A DNA stretch of 37,542 nt from contig JAEZUM010000080.1 in NCBI GenBank assembly GCA_023421075.1, positions 1 through 37,542 on the forward strand, given 5' to 3'. The notes beneath the pieces are model-generated. The model was not told where the DNA came from. It worked only from the letters and a program-made list of their open reading frames with translations, and searched no databases. Position numbers and translations under genes: made by a program. This document shows, in pieces, positions 25,503 to 34,193 of the stretch. This DNA is from Bacillota bacterium (GTDB taxonomy: Bacteria; Bacillota; Clostridia; Lachnospirales; Lachnospiraceae). Numbering within the stretch: position 1 is the stretch's first letter; every line of letters begins with the position of its first letter.

Positions 25503-26237
25503 TTACACCTGCTTCCTATAATCATCAACAGAACCGTCAAAGGTTATCTTGCCATCCTTAAGGGTAACGATTCTTTTCGCCTCTTCAGCAACGGACCGAT
25601 CATGGGTAATGAGTACAATCGTGTTCCCCTCTTCATTCAGCTGCTTCAGAAAATCCAACAACTCACGGCTTGTTTTGGAATCAAGGGCACCAGTCGGTTC
25701 ATCTGCGAGAATGAGGGAGGGCTTACCTACCAGTGCTCTTGCAACGGCACCTCTTTGCTGCTGTCCACCGGATAACTGATTCGGAAAATTCTTCCACTTG
25801 TCGTCAATTCCGACTCGCTTCAATGCTTCCATCGCAAGCTGCTTACGATCTTTTTTATGAAATCCTCCATATAGTAGTGGGAGCTCCACATTCTCCAGCA
25901 GATTCTGCTTCGGTAACAAATTATACTGTTGAAAGATGAACCCTATGGTTTTGTTCCGAACCTCTGCAAGAGCATCACTTTTCATCTTGCTGACATCCAG
26001 ACCTTTTAATATATATTGTCCCGAGGTAGGCACATCCAGAGCACCAATAATATTCATTATGGTCGATTTTCCGCTACCGGACTTACCGACGATAGCGACA
26101 AATTCTCCCTCCATAATCTTGAGATCGATGCCATCATTGGCACGAACCTCCGTACTGCCCATCTGATATATTTTATGGATATCTATTAACTGTATCAGAG
26201 GTACTTTCGTTTTATCATACAACTGCTGATCATTCAT
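25503..26237 (-). CDS. MacB/LolD-type ABC transporter ATPase
   Basis: A 244-residue ATP-binding subunit with Walker A GKSGSGKST, Q-loop FIFQQYNLLP, signature LSGGQQQR, Walker B ILADEPTGALD and H-loop THDRS. The GALD D-loop and FQQYNLLP wording are typical of the MacB/LolD/FtsE branch. The start is taken as the ATG at 26237, with AGGAGG at seven bases; a GTG directly before it is possible. It lies 11 bases after the adaptor gene and 2 bases before the permease gene. It would power the permease, with the adaptor relaying motion or substrate through the wall. Confidence 0.93.
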   Translation of the reverse strand: MNDQQLYDKTKVPLIQLIDIHKIYQMGSTEVRANDGIDLKIMEGEFVAIVGKSGSGKSTIMNIIGALDVPTSGQYILKGLDVSKMKSDALAEVRNKTIGFIFQQYNLLPKQNLLENVELPLLYGGFHKKDRKQLAMEALKRVGIDDKWKNFPNQLSGGQQQRGAVARALVGKPSLILADEPTGALDSKTSRELLDFLKQLNEEGNTIVLITHDRSVAEEAKRIVTLKDGKITFDGSVDDYRKQV

Positions 26238-26248
26238 CACAGTACCTC

Positions 26249-28051
26249 CTATTGTCTATTACCTGAGAAGCTGCCACTACCTCCCATATTATTACCACCG
26301 CTTGGTCTCTCTCCACCCGGGAAACCACCGCTCGGCATTTCACCCTCAGTTCTAAAAGCCATTCCCGGCATAAAGGTTAATGCTTCGGAGACTCTTTGCA
26401 CATATACCTTCTCATCACCGTTTAATCCGCTTTTGATTTCTATATAATCACCATCGGTTATACCCGTCTCAACATTTACCGATCTAAAGCCGGCAGGAAC
26501 CTCTCCGACTGCCTCCGTTACTGAAGTATCCTCTACATAGACGACATTTCCACGCCTCAACGCATCACTTGGAATTGCTATAACCTGCTCCACTTTCGTC
26601 GTGATGATCTCCCCTGTTACATTCATACCGGGTAAAAGATCACCTACCTCACTAATCTTTACAGTAACAGGATATTGGGTAACACCCTGGCTGGTTGTAC
26701 TTTGTAAACTGATATTGGTAACCACACCATGATATTCCACATCTTCATACGCATCCGCTACAACATTAACCTCCTGCCCTACTTCCACCTTCTTGACATC
26801 TAGCTCATCCACACTCATCTCAAAGGTTACAGCTGATAAATCATAGATAATACATAAGGTACTGTTCATGCTGTTTGATTTAATGGTGTCTCCTACCAGG
26901 GCTTCCTTACTAATGATTTTACCTGATATCGGCGCTGTAATGCTATAGTCCGTTCTGTTATCAATGATATCGTCAAGCTTTGTCTGAGCATCTTCGATGG
27001 CTTCCTCAGCACTTTCTACACTATCCGATGCATTATCCAGAGAGTTCTGGGTACTCTCAAGCTTATTTTGATAGTTCTCCAATTGGTTTTCAATGGATTG
27101 ATCGGTTAGGGAATAGATAACTTCACCTTCCTTGACTTTACTACCTTCTTCGATGAATAACTTCTTTATTTCGCCGGAAACCTCTGCCTTTAATACGGTA
27201 TCGGTCAGAACACTGAAGGTTCCTTCACCACTGCTGTATATGTCCCCAATTACTGCAGTTGCTGAGGTCGCAGCACTAAGTCCGCCCGGGTTTTTCACCT
27301 GAATTGTAACTTGATTGACCAGACGATTGCCACTTAATACTTCATCAATATTGCTTACCTTCGTAACCGTACCGGTTAACTCCTCTTCCGTCGCCTCCAG
27401 GGTTATCTTCGCTTTCTTCCCTACCTGAGATTGGCTGACCTCTGAAGCAGCAAACGGAATTACCAAAAGCATCGAACTATTGTCATAGATCTGAGCAATC
27501 TGGGCTCCTGCCTGTACGGTATCTCCTTCTTCAACAAACAATGTCTTGATAATTCCCGTTGCAGTGGAGGTACTGTTGGGATCTCCGTACTTCTTTACCG
27601 CATCGGAATAATCCGCTTTTGCTTCCTCATAGTCCGCAAGGGCATCCTTATAGTTATCCTGTGCCTTTGTCAGGTTTTTTTCAGCCCTGTTTACCGAGGT
27701 CTGGGCCGTATCGATATCCGAATCAAGATTATCCGTTGCAACCTGATATAATACCTGTCCTTCTTCCACGATATCTCCCTCTTCGAAATTGGCAGCAATG
27801 ATCTCGCCCTCGACTAAGGTTGTAACCTCATAGGTATTTAAGGGCTCAATCGTTCCGGAGGAAGACAATACATTTTGAATGTCTCTTATTTCAACACTTG
27901 CCGTTGTTATTTCTTCCTGGGCTTGATTTCTATTCATAAACTGTGCCTTTACCGCCTGAATACCGATATTGGCACCGATAAGAAGGACTGCAAGTATCAC
28001 TACCCAAATAATCACTTTTTTCCAGCTTATTTTACCACGTATATGCTTCAT
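26249..28051 (-). CDS. Membrane-fusion (HlyD/MacA-like) adaptor with duplicated core
   Basis: A 600-residue adaptor. An N-terminal membrane anchor (about 13-33) is followed by four lipoyl half-motifs: GEIIAANFEEGDIVEEGQ (82-99), GIIKTLFVEEGDTVQAG (166-182), GEIKKLFIEEGSKVKEG (293-309) and GKIISKEALVGDTIKSN (377-393). They form two barrel-sandwich domains, each split by a coiled-coil hairpin (about 105-155 and 317-365) and each followed by a beta-barrel (about 192-270 and 405-490). A membrane-proximal domain (to about 555) and a Gly/Ser-rich tail (565-600) end the protein. Known MacA adaptors have one such core, so the duplication is unusual. It lies 15 bases after the SLH gene and would link the permease with the wall. 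Confidence 0.88.
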   Translation of the reverse strand: MKHIRGKISWKKVIIWVVILAVLLIGANIGIQAVKAQFMNRNQAQEEITTASVEIRDIQNVLSSSGTIEPLNTYEVTTLVEGEIIAANFEEGDIVEEGQVLYQVATDNLDSDIDTAQTSVNRAEKNLTKAQDNYKDALADYEEAKADYSDAVKKYGDPNSTSTATGIIKTLFVEEGDTVQAGAQIAQIYDNSSMLLVIPFAASEVSQSQVGKKAKITLEATEEELTGTVTKVSNIDEVLSGNRLVNQVTIQVKNPGGLSAATSATAVIGDIYSSGEGTFSVLTDTVLKAEVSGEIKKLFIEEGSKVKEGEVIYSLTDQSIENQLENYQNKLESTQNSLDNASDSVESAEEAIEDAQTKLDDIIDNRTDYSITAPISGKIISKEALVGDTIKSNSMNSTLCIIYDLSAVTFEMSVDELDVKKVEVGQEVNVVADAYEDVEYHGVVTNISLQSTTSQGVTQYPVTVKISEVGDLLPGMNVTGEIITTKVEQVIAIPSDALRRGNVVYVEDTSVTEAVGEVPAGFRSVNVETGITDGDYIEIKSGLNGDEKVYVQRVSEALTFMPGMAFRTEGEMPSGGFPGGERPSGGNNMGGSGSFSGNRQ

Positions 28052-28066
28052 TATTTTTTCCTCGCT

Positions 28067-29944
28067 CTAATTAGACTTACTTTCAGCAACAATTACACGG
28101 ATCCTTCCACCGATTGTGATTGCCTTGTCACAATATGCGGTTAGTTTATACTTTGTGAGGTCCTTCACCTTATCCAGAGTTGTTACTGAATAATCGTCAT
28201 CCTTGAGGTAATATACACTTACCTTTTCCGACATCGTATATTTTATATTCCCCGAAGTAATCGTGGAGGTTCCAAGCACATCTACGGGGACTCCGCTCAG
28301 AGCATAGCTTTCCGTAATTTCACCATTCTTATAACGGAAACCGGTCGGTCCGGTCTTAATCGACAGATTGGTCAGATTAGACTTCTTAAGCTTCCCTGAA
28401 GTTCCGTCGATGATATAATTGTAGTAGTTTGAACTGTCAGCAAAAGACACTCCGGTAAAAATTCCATAGGTATCGGTATCTCCCGTTGCCTGATATAGAA
28501 TAAGATTCTCGATCTCACCGGCTACATTTGTATCATAATACATCACCATACTGTCTAAAATCGTCATATTGGCCAGACGTATCGGATATACAGTAATATA
28601 TTTACCATTGCTATAATCAAGGATTTTCACATTGGAGGCTAATTTTTTGCCTCCGATATAGGTTCCTGTACTATTGAAGGTTTCATTATTCAGGCTCGCC
28701 TTAGAGCTGTCATATTTACTTACGGTAACGGTTCCATCCTCATATTTTACTACAATAATGTCTTCTGCTTCAAAACTTAGTCTGTCCTTATTATAATCCT
28801 GGCTATATTGATGTCCGGCAGCATCGATGAAGGTAGCATAATTCATATTCACATAATTACCGCTTTCATCCTCCACTCTATGAACTCCGGTTCCTACCAC
28901 AATGCCGGTAATCGTTGTATTATATTCATTCTCTGATAATACCCCTGCAATCGCACCATTCTTACCCAGAAGCAGGGTTACGATTTCACCCTTCGATACG
29001 GATCCGACTGAGGAAAATTCCTGTGCGGCATTACTCGTCTCAAAGGAATAGCTGGCTCCGGCTACCGTGACAGAAGAAGGGTTGATTAAGTCAGGGCTAA
29101 TTACGGACAGAACTCCGGTAACCTTGGCATCATAAGCCCATACAATCTTCGCACTCTCTGAATAATAGAATACATCATATCGATCAATATCCGAGTAAGT
29201 ACCTTTCACATCATTTTTATAGAAGGTTCCTTGAGCGAGGGTAAACGGAAGCTTACTAGTCCAGCTATCACTTGCGATAAAAGGACCTTCTGTTCCGGTA
29301 TTTACTACGGAAAGATAATCCAGAGATCCACTCTCATCCAAGGAATAGCCTAAGGTCTCGGCATATACCCTTCCCTCCTTGGTAGTTGCATTAAGCGTAT
29401 TATAGAATAGATTCACGCAATGACTGTAATTAATCTGTGTTGTCTTTTTTGTGATGGTAACATTCTTATTGAGCTTCTTTGATTGATACATAGCCAGTTT
29501 ATTTGCTGTAACATTTCCTGCAAAGTCACTGTCCGTATATCCAAGAAGCTTAAGTACTCCTGTGATTGCTTCCATTAATGTTACCCCCTGATTGGGTTTA
29601 AAGCTTCCGTCAAGATAGCCGTACATCCAGCCGTTTGTTACCGCTGTCTTTATGTATCCCGCAGCCCAATGCTTTTTTGATACATCACTGAATAACGATA
29701 TATTGCTGGATACAGCAACCTTATCCTTTAATGAGGACATATTAACAAGAAGCTGTGCATACTGTGCCCGGGTTATTTTAGTCGCATTCGCACTGATCTC
29801 TCCCTGATCGGTCTTCATAATATTCAGCGCACTGACAACTTTCTGTGCATCTGCAGCAGCATAAGCTTGTGCCGGTTTTATCCCCACTATCCCAGTCGGC
29901 AACAGCATCGCTGCGGCTAAAATAAAAGCTATTACTTTTCGCAT
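28067..29944 (-). CDS. S-layer homology (SLH) domain protein
   Basis: A 625-residue secreted protein. The signal peptide (1-31, ending AQAYA) is followed by SLH repeats over about residues 35-190: ITRAQYAQLLVNM, FSDVSKKHWAAGYIKTAVTNGWMYGYLDGSFKPNQGVTLMEAITGVLKLLGY and a third degenerate one. SLH repeats bind pyruvylated secondary wall polymers, so the protein should sit on the cell wall. The remaining 430 residues are beta-rich and not recognised. It is the first gene of an operon with the adaptor, ATPase and permease, only 15 bases before the adaptor, which suggests that it is the wall-side partner of that ABC machine. The ribosome site is AAGGAGAAGG. The function of the C-terminal part is unknown. 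Confidence 0.85.
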   Translation of the reverse strand: MRKVIAFILAAAMLLPTGIVGIKPAQAYAAADAQKVVSALNIMKTDQGEISANATKITRAQYAQLLVNMSSLKDKVAVSSNISLFSDVSKKHWAAGYIKTAVTNGWMYGYLDGSFKPNQGVTLMEAITGVLKLLGYTDSDFAGNVTANKLAMYQSKKLNKNVTITKKTTQINYSHCVNLFYNTLNATTKEGRVYAETLGYSLDESGSLDYLSVVNTGTEGPFIASDSWTSKLPFTLAQGTFYKNDVKGTYSDIDRYDVFYYSESAKIVWAYDAKVTGVLSVISPDLINPSSVTVAGASYSFETSNAAQEFSSVGSVSKGEIVTLLLGKNGAIAGVLSENEYNTTITGIVVGTGVHRVEDESGNYVNMNYATFIDAAGHQYSQDYNKDRLSFEAEDIIVVKYEDGTVTVSKYDSSKASLNNETFNSTGTYIGGKKLASNVKILDYSNGKYITVYPIRLANMTILDSMVMYYDTNVAGEIENLILYQATGDTDTYGIFTGVSFADSSNYYNYIIDGTSGKLKKSNLTNLSIKTGPTGFRYKNGEITESYALSGVPVDVLGTSTITSGNIKYTMSEKVSVYYLKDDDYSVTTLDKVKDLTKYKLTAYCDKAITIGGRIRVIVAESKSN

Positions 29945-30117
29945 ATTCCTTCTCCTTTACCATACTTGCATAAAAATGATATATCTACCAACTAATACTA
30001 ATGGATAAGCATGAACTTTCTGTGTCTTAAATGTGAGGATTTTAAGAGCTAACTATAAAAAAAGAATAAACTTTGCCATAATACACCAAGCTCTCTTAGA
30101 AAGAATTATCAATAAAT

Positions 30118-30158
30118 AAAGGCCGGCTATATCCTGCAACAGATAAACCGGCCTTTTT
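30118..30158 (-). terminator. Terminator after the secreted-protein pair
   Basis: AAAGGCCGG and CCGGCCTTT arms around a loop of about 20 nt; it starts 27 bases after the stop of the shorter secreted protein on the minus strand. The long loop may pair further. T-rich flanks on both sides mean it could work in both directions. Confidence 0.75.
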
Positions 30159-30184
30159 GTGTATGCTATAATTAGTGTAAAGTC

Positions 30185-31363
30185 TTAATAAGTAACTAAG
30201 AAACTGCTTATCGCGGAAGGAAGGATTACATTCACATTCTTCGCTGAATTTTCGTCAGTACCTTTCCTTCGAATATATATTGTACTATTGGGCGGAATTA
30301 ATGCTTTTGAAAAGGTCATTAAGGTGGAACTGGATACTGATCTCCAGCTGGCACTGGCAAGGTTTAGCTCACTATCCTCCCTCACCACGACATATTCATA
30401 TACATTCGTTGCTGATGCTTGGTTAAATTGCATTACCAGCTTAGAATTCACAAAGTAATAAGTAACATTACTGCTGCTTCCTCCGATGGTAGGTGCACTG
30501 CTCTGTCCCGGAATCACCAATGTCTGTGTCTTGGAATAAGGAGCCGAGGTTGTTGCAGACTTACGAAACATTATTGTTACACTCTTTCCTCCGTTTTCAA
30601 ACAACGCCTTCGGAGCAATATCCTCAATCGCCATATCCGCTTCACATTCCATCCACATACCATTGTCTGCGTCATAATACTCCAAAGCAGTTGTCGTGGT
30701 TAAGGTAAGTTTAGAGGTACGAACCTTGACGGACGGGGCTGCTGCTCTTGCAGGAATCGTTATTGTTATTTCTGCACTTGGTCTCATTCCGACATCTCCT
30801 GCACCGGAACCGACCACCTGTGGTGTACGTATGATTATCTTTGCTCCTTTTGTCCGCAGATTCTCCATCGTTGCTAAAAAGCTCTGATAACTGGAAGAGC
30901 TTTCGGTAAAGCTGACCTTATTCCAGTAGTAATCCGATGCCTTTCTCCACTCGAAGTAATCGGCTTCCTCCACTTCGCTGAACGTAAATTCCCCTTCCAC
31001 CCTGTCGTATTCAACATAGATCGAGGAATTTTGCATCGGTAGTGTTATGGATTTTATACTCTTCACGATATCGCCTTTGAAATAAAGAGTCACATCTGTG
31101 CTATCCGATACCCAGGAGATATCAAAGGTATAGGATTTGGTCGAACTGTTGTACCCACCTTCAATCTCCGACCAGCTGCTATTATCCGTAGAATAATAAA
31201 CCACATTGTTATTGTTGTTATATACCTGCAGAGTCAACAACTCGTAATTCACGGCGCCAAAGGATACTGCTGACGCACCCGACGCAAATACCTTATTTGC
31301 GGGAATCATACACAGCATAAGGCTGAACAGAAAGATGATTTGTTTTATACTTAATTTCTTCAT
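30185..31363 (-). CDS. Secreted beta-rich protein, shorter paralogue
   Basis: A 392-residue protein of unrecognised family. The signal peptide ends VFASG near residue 29. The body looks like several Ig-like beta modules: VVYYSTDNSSWSEIEGG, FDISWVSDSTDVTLYFKGD, FEWRKASDYYWNKV, GMRPSAEITITIP, IEDIAPKALFENGGKSVTIMFRKSATTSAP and ELNLASASWRSV. The upstream neighbour (31385-33739) shows the same blocks in the same order across its first half, so the two are paralogues. No SLH repeat, sortase motif or anchor is seen. The gene starts 21 bases after its neighbour, with AGGAGG seven bases before the ATG. It lies just upstream of the SLH-ABC operon, separated by a terminator. Function is unknown; surface or wall protein is inferred from the signal peptide only. 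Confidence 0.7.
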   Translation of the reverse strand: MKKLSIKQIIFLFSLMLCMIPANKVFASGASAVSFGAVNYELLTLQVYNNNNNVVYYSTDNSSWSEIEGGYNSSTKSYTFDISWVSDSTDVTLYFKGDIVKSIKSITLPMQNSSIYVEYDRVEGEFTFSEVEEADYFEWRKASDYYWNKVSFTESSSSYQSFLATMENLRTKGAKIIIRTPQVVGSGAGDVGMRPSAEITITIPARAAAPSVKVRTSKLTLTTTTALEYYDADNGMWMECEADMAIEDIAPKALFENGGKSVTIMFRKSATTSAPYSKTQTLVIPGQSSAPTIGGSSSNVTYYFVNSKLVMQFNQASATNVYEYVVVREDSELNLASASWRSVSSSTLMTFSKALIPPNSTIYIRRKGTDENSAKNVNVILPSAISSFLVTY

Positions 31364-31384
31364 TATAAGCCCTCCTATGGTATG

Positions 31385-33739
31385 TTAGTTAATCGCATTC
31401 AATATGGTGAGCTTACAGCCCGTCCGGATTGTAAAACCGTTACTCAAGGTTATAACCACATTATTGGTCGTAGTTGATGCAGTTGATAATTTATTTATCT
31501 TTGCATTGGATAGATAAATGATTGCTTTCCCTCCAGATATCTTTGCGGAGCCAAAGATTGAGCTTCCGCCCCAGGTCACATCGGATACACTGACACTGTA
31601 ACTGCTGCTGAAGATACTTAACTCTAAGGTATAGGTGATCACTTCTTCTGTTACCGTTGTCGTTGTGTTATCAGAATTGGTAACCTTAGAGGTTTTTGTC
31701 TCCTGAAGACTTCCCTCGGTAATCGACCAGGCCAGGGGTGTATCCTTTAGTATTGCCGTATTGGTCAAGGTAATCATAATATCCTCATCCAGCACCTCGT
31801 TATTATTCAACGTGATTTCTAGCGGTGTGGCTTTATCCATACAATCAATTAAGGAGGAGCCTTCAAAGCCGGCCACCTTAACCGTTACCGTTGCTGTTGC
31901 AATCGTCTCATCATGATCATTCACATAGGAACTATATTCCACCGTATAATCCGTTCCGGGAGTTAACACATAATCATCAAATTTTAAAGAGCTGATTGCG
32001 GTCGGGACTGAGGTATATTTACCAACCGCAGTCGTATCAATGACATACTTCGTACCTAAGTCCAGCCTGAATTTGAAGCTTGAAGCGTCCTCCGTAGAAT
32101 TGGATAGGTATACACGTTTAAAGCTGGCCATATAATCCTTTTCAGTAGGATTATTTACTCGTGTATTCGGGTATAGGTATAATAATATTCCGGCATTGGC
32201 TGTACTTGTAATGACATCAGAATTCGCTAGGGTAATCTTGGCAAATAATAATTCCTCCGTGATACTGTCAATGCTCTCGGTAGAGGTTATCTTCGTGGTT
32301 ATTATGTATTTATCCGTACTACTCAGGCTATTCGGGTTCTTAGCAACGGTACTCTTTATGCTGACTGTTCCTCGGTTGATCCCATAAGTATCCAAAAAGC
32401 TGATAGACGATACCGTTGTTGATGTAGCACTATATAAGCTAAAGGTCAGATAACTGGAGGTCTTGCTGGTCTTACATACTCCGGCTGTTGTAACCAAGGT
32501 CGTCAGCGTGGTCGGCAAAGGAGCTCCCGGATAAGATAATCCTGCCACCCCGGTGATATCAACCTCTGCACTGGCCAGTGTAAAGTCTGAGCCTGCTAAG
32601 GTTCCCATTGACTTCTTGCGAACCAAAATATGACTGCCCGCTTTGGCAACTGTATTCTCCATTGCTATGGCTGTACTCGAAGTAATTGCCGTCCAGTTTG
32701 CTGTCTGGTAATTCAATTCACTGCCTTCATTCACAATGGTATATTCAAAGGGTACCGTGCTGCTGGCTGCCTTCACCTGAAGTGATACGGTACTGGAGCT
32801 TGTATAGTTTAATGAAATTCCAAACGTATCTGTACCTGGTGGCCCTTCCTGGACCGGAACGGTAACCGTTGCTGTCTTCGACTGTAAAGCAGAGCTGGTT
32901 GCATTGGTTCTGAATTGAAGGGTAATTGCAGATGGTGAAACGGTTGTCACATTATATAACACACTCGGTGCGATATTCTTAATTAATAGCTCCGAAGCAC
33001 TGGTTATGTTGGTCCATTCGGTTGCTGTACCATCATTATTTAAAGTGCGATAAGCCATTCCCTTTTTCACCGCGATACTGAATTTCGAGCCATTGACGGT
33101 GATTACAGGTGCCTGTGGCTTCTTCGGAATGGTTATGGAGACCTCTTTACTCGGACGAAATCCTACATTGGTGATGCCGGTACCGTTCATCGGAGCCAGT
33201 CTGAAATAGACCACAGCCCCATTCGCATATAACATACTAATCTCATTCGTAATAGTATTGTTATCCACAACAGTCCAGGTGGTACTACCCTTCTTTCTCC
33301 ACTCTATCGTCCTGTTTCCGGAATTTTTGAAGGATAAGGTTCCCTTTATCTTATTAAAGGTCGCACTGAAATTGGATGCCTGCTTCGGGATCGTAACGGA
33401 TATTACTGACGAGGCATTATTCCCTTTAAAGTACATAACGTAATTTTTTGTAGCCGACACCCAGGAAATATCCATCGTAATCGTCTTATTACCACTGATG
33501 GTTCCCGGTATTTCCTCCCAGTTTTTCTTCGCGGAGTCAGAGAAGTATGCTGCAGTGTCTGTATCCGCTAACTGCAGGGTAATCGTACTGTTCTGATAAT
33601 TGATTTCCTTAACCGTGATACTTGTCGCAGCTGTAGCAGGATTCGGTATCAAAGAAATCATTAACAGCATCATAATAAGAGCTGAAGTTAACCCCAAAAT
33701 CCTGCGAATATCTGTCGCTTTGTTCTTGTCTGTACGCAT
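31385..33739 (-). CDS. Secreted beta-rich protein, longer paralogue
   Basis: A 784-residue protein. The signal peptide ends PATAAT near residue 38. The first half (to about 395) aligns by eye with the whole 392-residue neighbour: AAYFSDSAKKNWEEIPG, MDISWVSATKNYVMYFKGN, IEWRKKGSTTWTVV, GFRPSKEVSITIPKKPQAP, IKNIAPSVLYNV, ITLQFRTNATSSALQSKTATV and ELNYQTANWTAI. The second half (about 400-784) is extra: Ser/Thr-rich, beta-rich, with FDDYVLTPGTDYTVEY resembling the repeats of bacterial surface proteins. No anchor or catalytic motif is visible. The ATG has AAGGA upstream; it heads a two-gene operon with a probable promoter at 33800-33828. It could be an adhesin, envelope component or substrate of the neighbouring ABC machine; none of this is shown. 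Confidence 0.7.
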   Translation of the reverse strand: MRTDKNKATDIRRILGLTSALIMMLLMISLIPNPATAATSITVKEINYQNSTITLQLADTDTAAYFSDSAKKNWEEIPGTISGNKTITMDISWVSATKNYVMYFKGNNASSVISVTIPKQASNFSATFNKIKGTLSFKNSGNRTIEWRKKGSTTWTVVDNNTITNEISMLYANGAVVYFRLAPMNGTGITNVGFRPSKEVSITIPKKPQAPVITVNGSKFSIAVKKGMAYRTLNNDGTATEWTNITSASELLIKNIAPSVLYNVTTVSPSAITLQFRTNATSSALQSKTATVTVPVQEGPPGTDTFGISLNYTSSSTVSLQVKAASSTVPFEYTIVNEGSELNYQTANWTAITSSTAIAMENTVAKAGSHILVRKKSMGTLAGSDFTLASAEVDITGVAGLSYPGAPLPTTLTTLVTTAGVCKTSKTSSYLTFSLYSATSTTVSSISFLDTYGINRGTVSIKSTVAKNPNSLSSTDKYIITTKITSTESIDSITEELLFAKITLANSDVITSTANAGILLYLYPNTRVNNPTEKDYMASFKRVYLSNSTEDASSFKFRLDLGTKYVIDTTAVGKYTSVPTAISSLKFDDYVLTPGTDYTVEYSSYVNDHDETIATATVTVKVAGFEGSSLIDCMDKATPLEITLNNNEVLDEDIMITLTNTAILKDTPLAWSITEGSLQETKTSKVTNSDNTTTTVTEEVITYTLELSIFSSSYSVSVSDVTWGGSSIFGSAKISGGKAIIYLSNAKINKLSTASTTTNNVVITLSNGFTIRTGCKLTILNAIN

Positions 33740-33799
33740 ATTTCTTCCTTAACCTTTCTTTTATCTGATTTTTTGTACCTCCCTGTACTCTTCATTCCT

Positions 33800-33828
33800 A
33801 TTGTATAACATATGCATCCAAATTAAAA
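33800..33828 (-). promoter_or_regulatory. Possible promoter of the secreted-protein operon
   Basis: On the minus strand TTTTAA (33828-33823), a 17-base spacer and TACAAT (33805-33800), leaving a leader of about 55 nt with a GGGAGG run. The rest of the gap between this and the candidate small RNA (33829-33922) is AT-rich and holds nothing that I recognise. Confidence 0.4.
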
Positions 33829-33922
33829 GGATATCAATAGTTATATCGTCAAATGTTCCACATGATATGACACCGAATTGATATCTTTATAAATTCTTAA
33901 TATTTTGCATGGAAATAAGCAT

Positions 33923-34012
33923 AAAAAAAGCGCTGGATTTTAGCCACCGCGCAATAACAAAAGCTTTTTGACAACAGAGTAGAAAACCCTTGTATCTTTA
34001 GCTCCAAATTGT
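33923..34012 (-). ncRNA. Candidate small RNA or leader attenuator (unknown class)
   Basis: A strong promoter (34019-34047) is followed after about 90 bases by a clear terminator: GCGCGGTGG, a 7-nt loop, CCAGCGC and seven Ts (33952-33923). There is no ORF between. The middle contains a possible hairpin (CAAGGGT with ACTCTGTTG) and the short palindrome CAAAAAGCTTTTG. It matches no riboswitch class I can recall. It may be an independent small RNA, or an attenuated leader of the secreted-protein operon that begins 183 bases further down. Confidence 0.5.
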
Positions 34013-34018
34013 ATATAT

Positions 34019-34047
34019 ATCATAGCCTGCAAATGCCAAAATGTCAA
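34019..34047 (-). promoter_or_regulatory. Strong sigma-A promoter of the candidate small RNA
   Basis: On the minus strand a perfect TTGACA (34047-34042), a 17-base spacer and TATGAT (34024-34019). It points away from the permease genes, toward the secreted-protein operon. Confidence 0.75.
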
Positions 34048-34127
34048 GAAATAAATAGTATAAGTAAGATAAAGTGAGCTTACATTTCATCGTAATTTAG
34101 CAATCGATAGGAACTGTCTTTTCTGAT

Positions 34128-34156
34128 TTTACAAATCATCCAGCTACGAATAGAAT
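34128..34156 (+). promoter_or_regulatory. Probable promoter of the permease pair
   Basis: TTTACA (34128-34133), a 17-base spacer and TAGAAT (34151-34156), about 30-40 bases before the ribosome site of the first permease. Confidence 0.55.
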
Positions 34157-34193
34157 AGTTAAGCAACTTACAAAAATACTTTGACAGAAAGAG

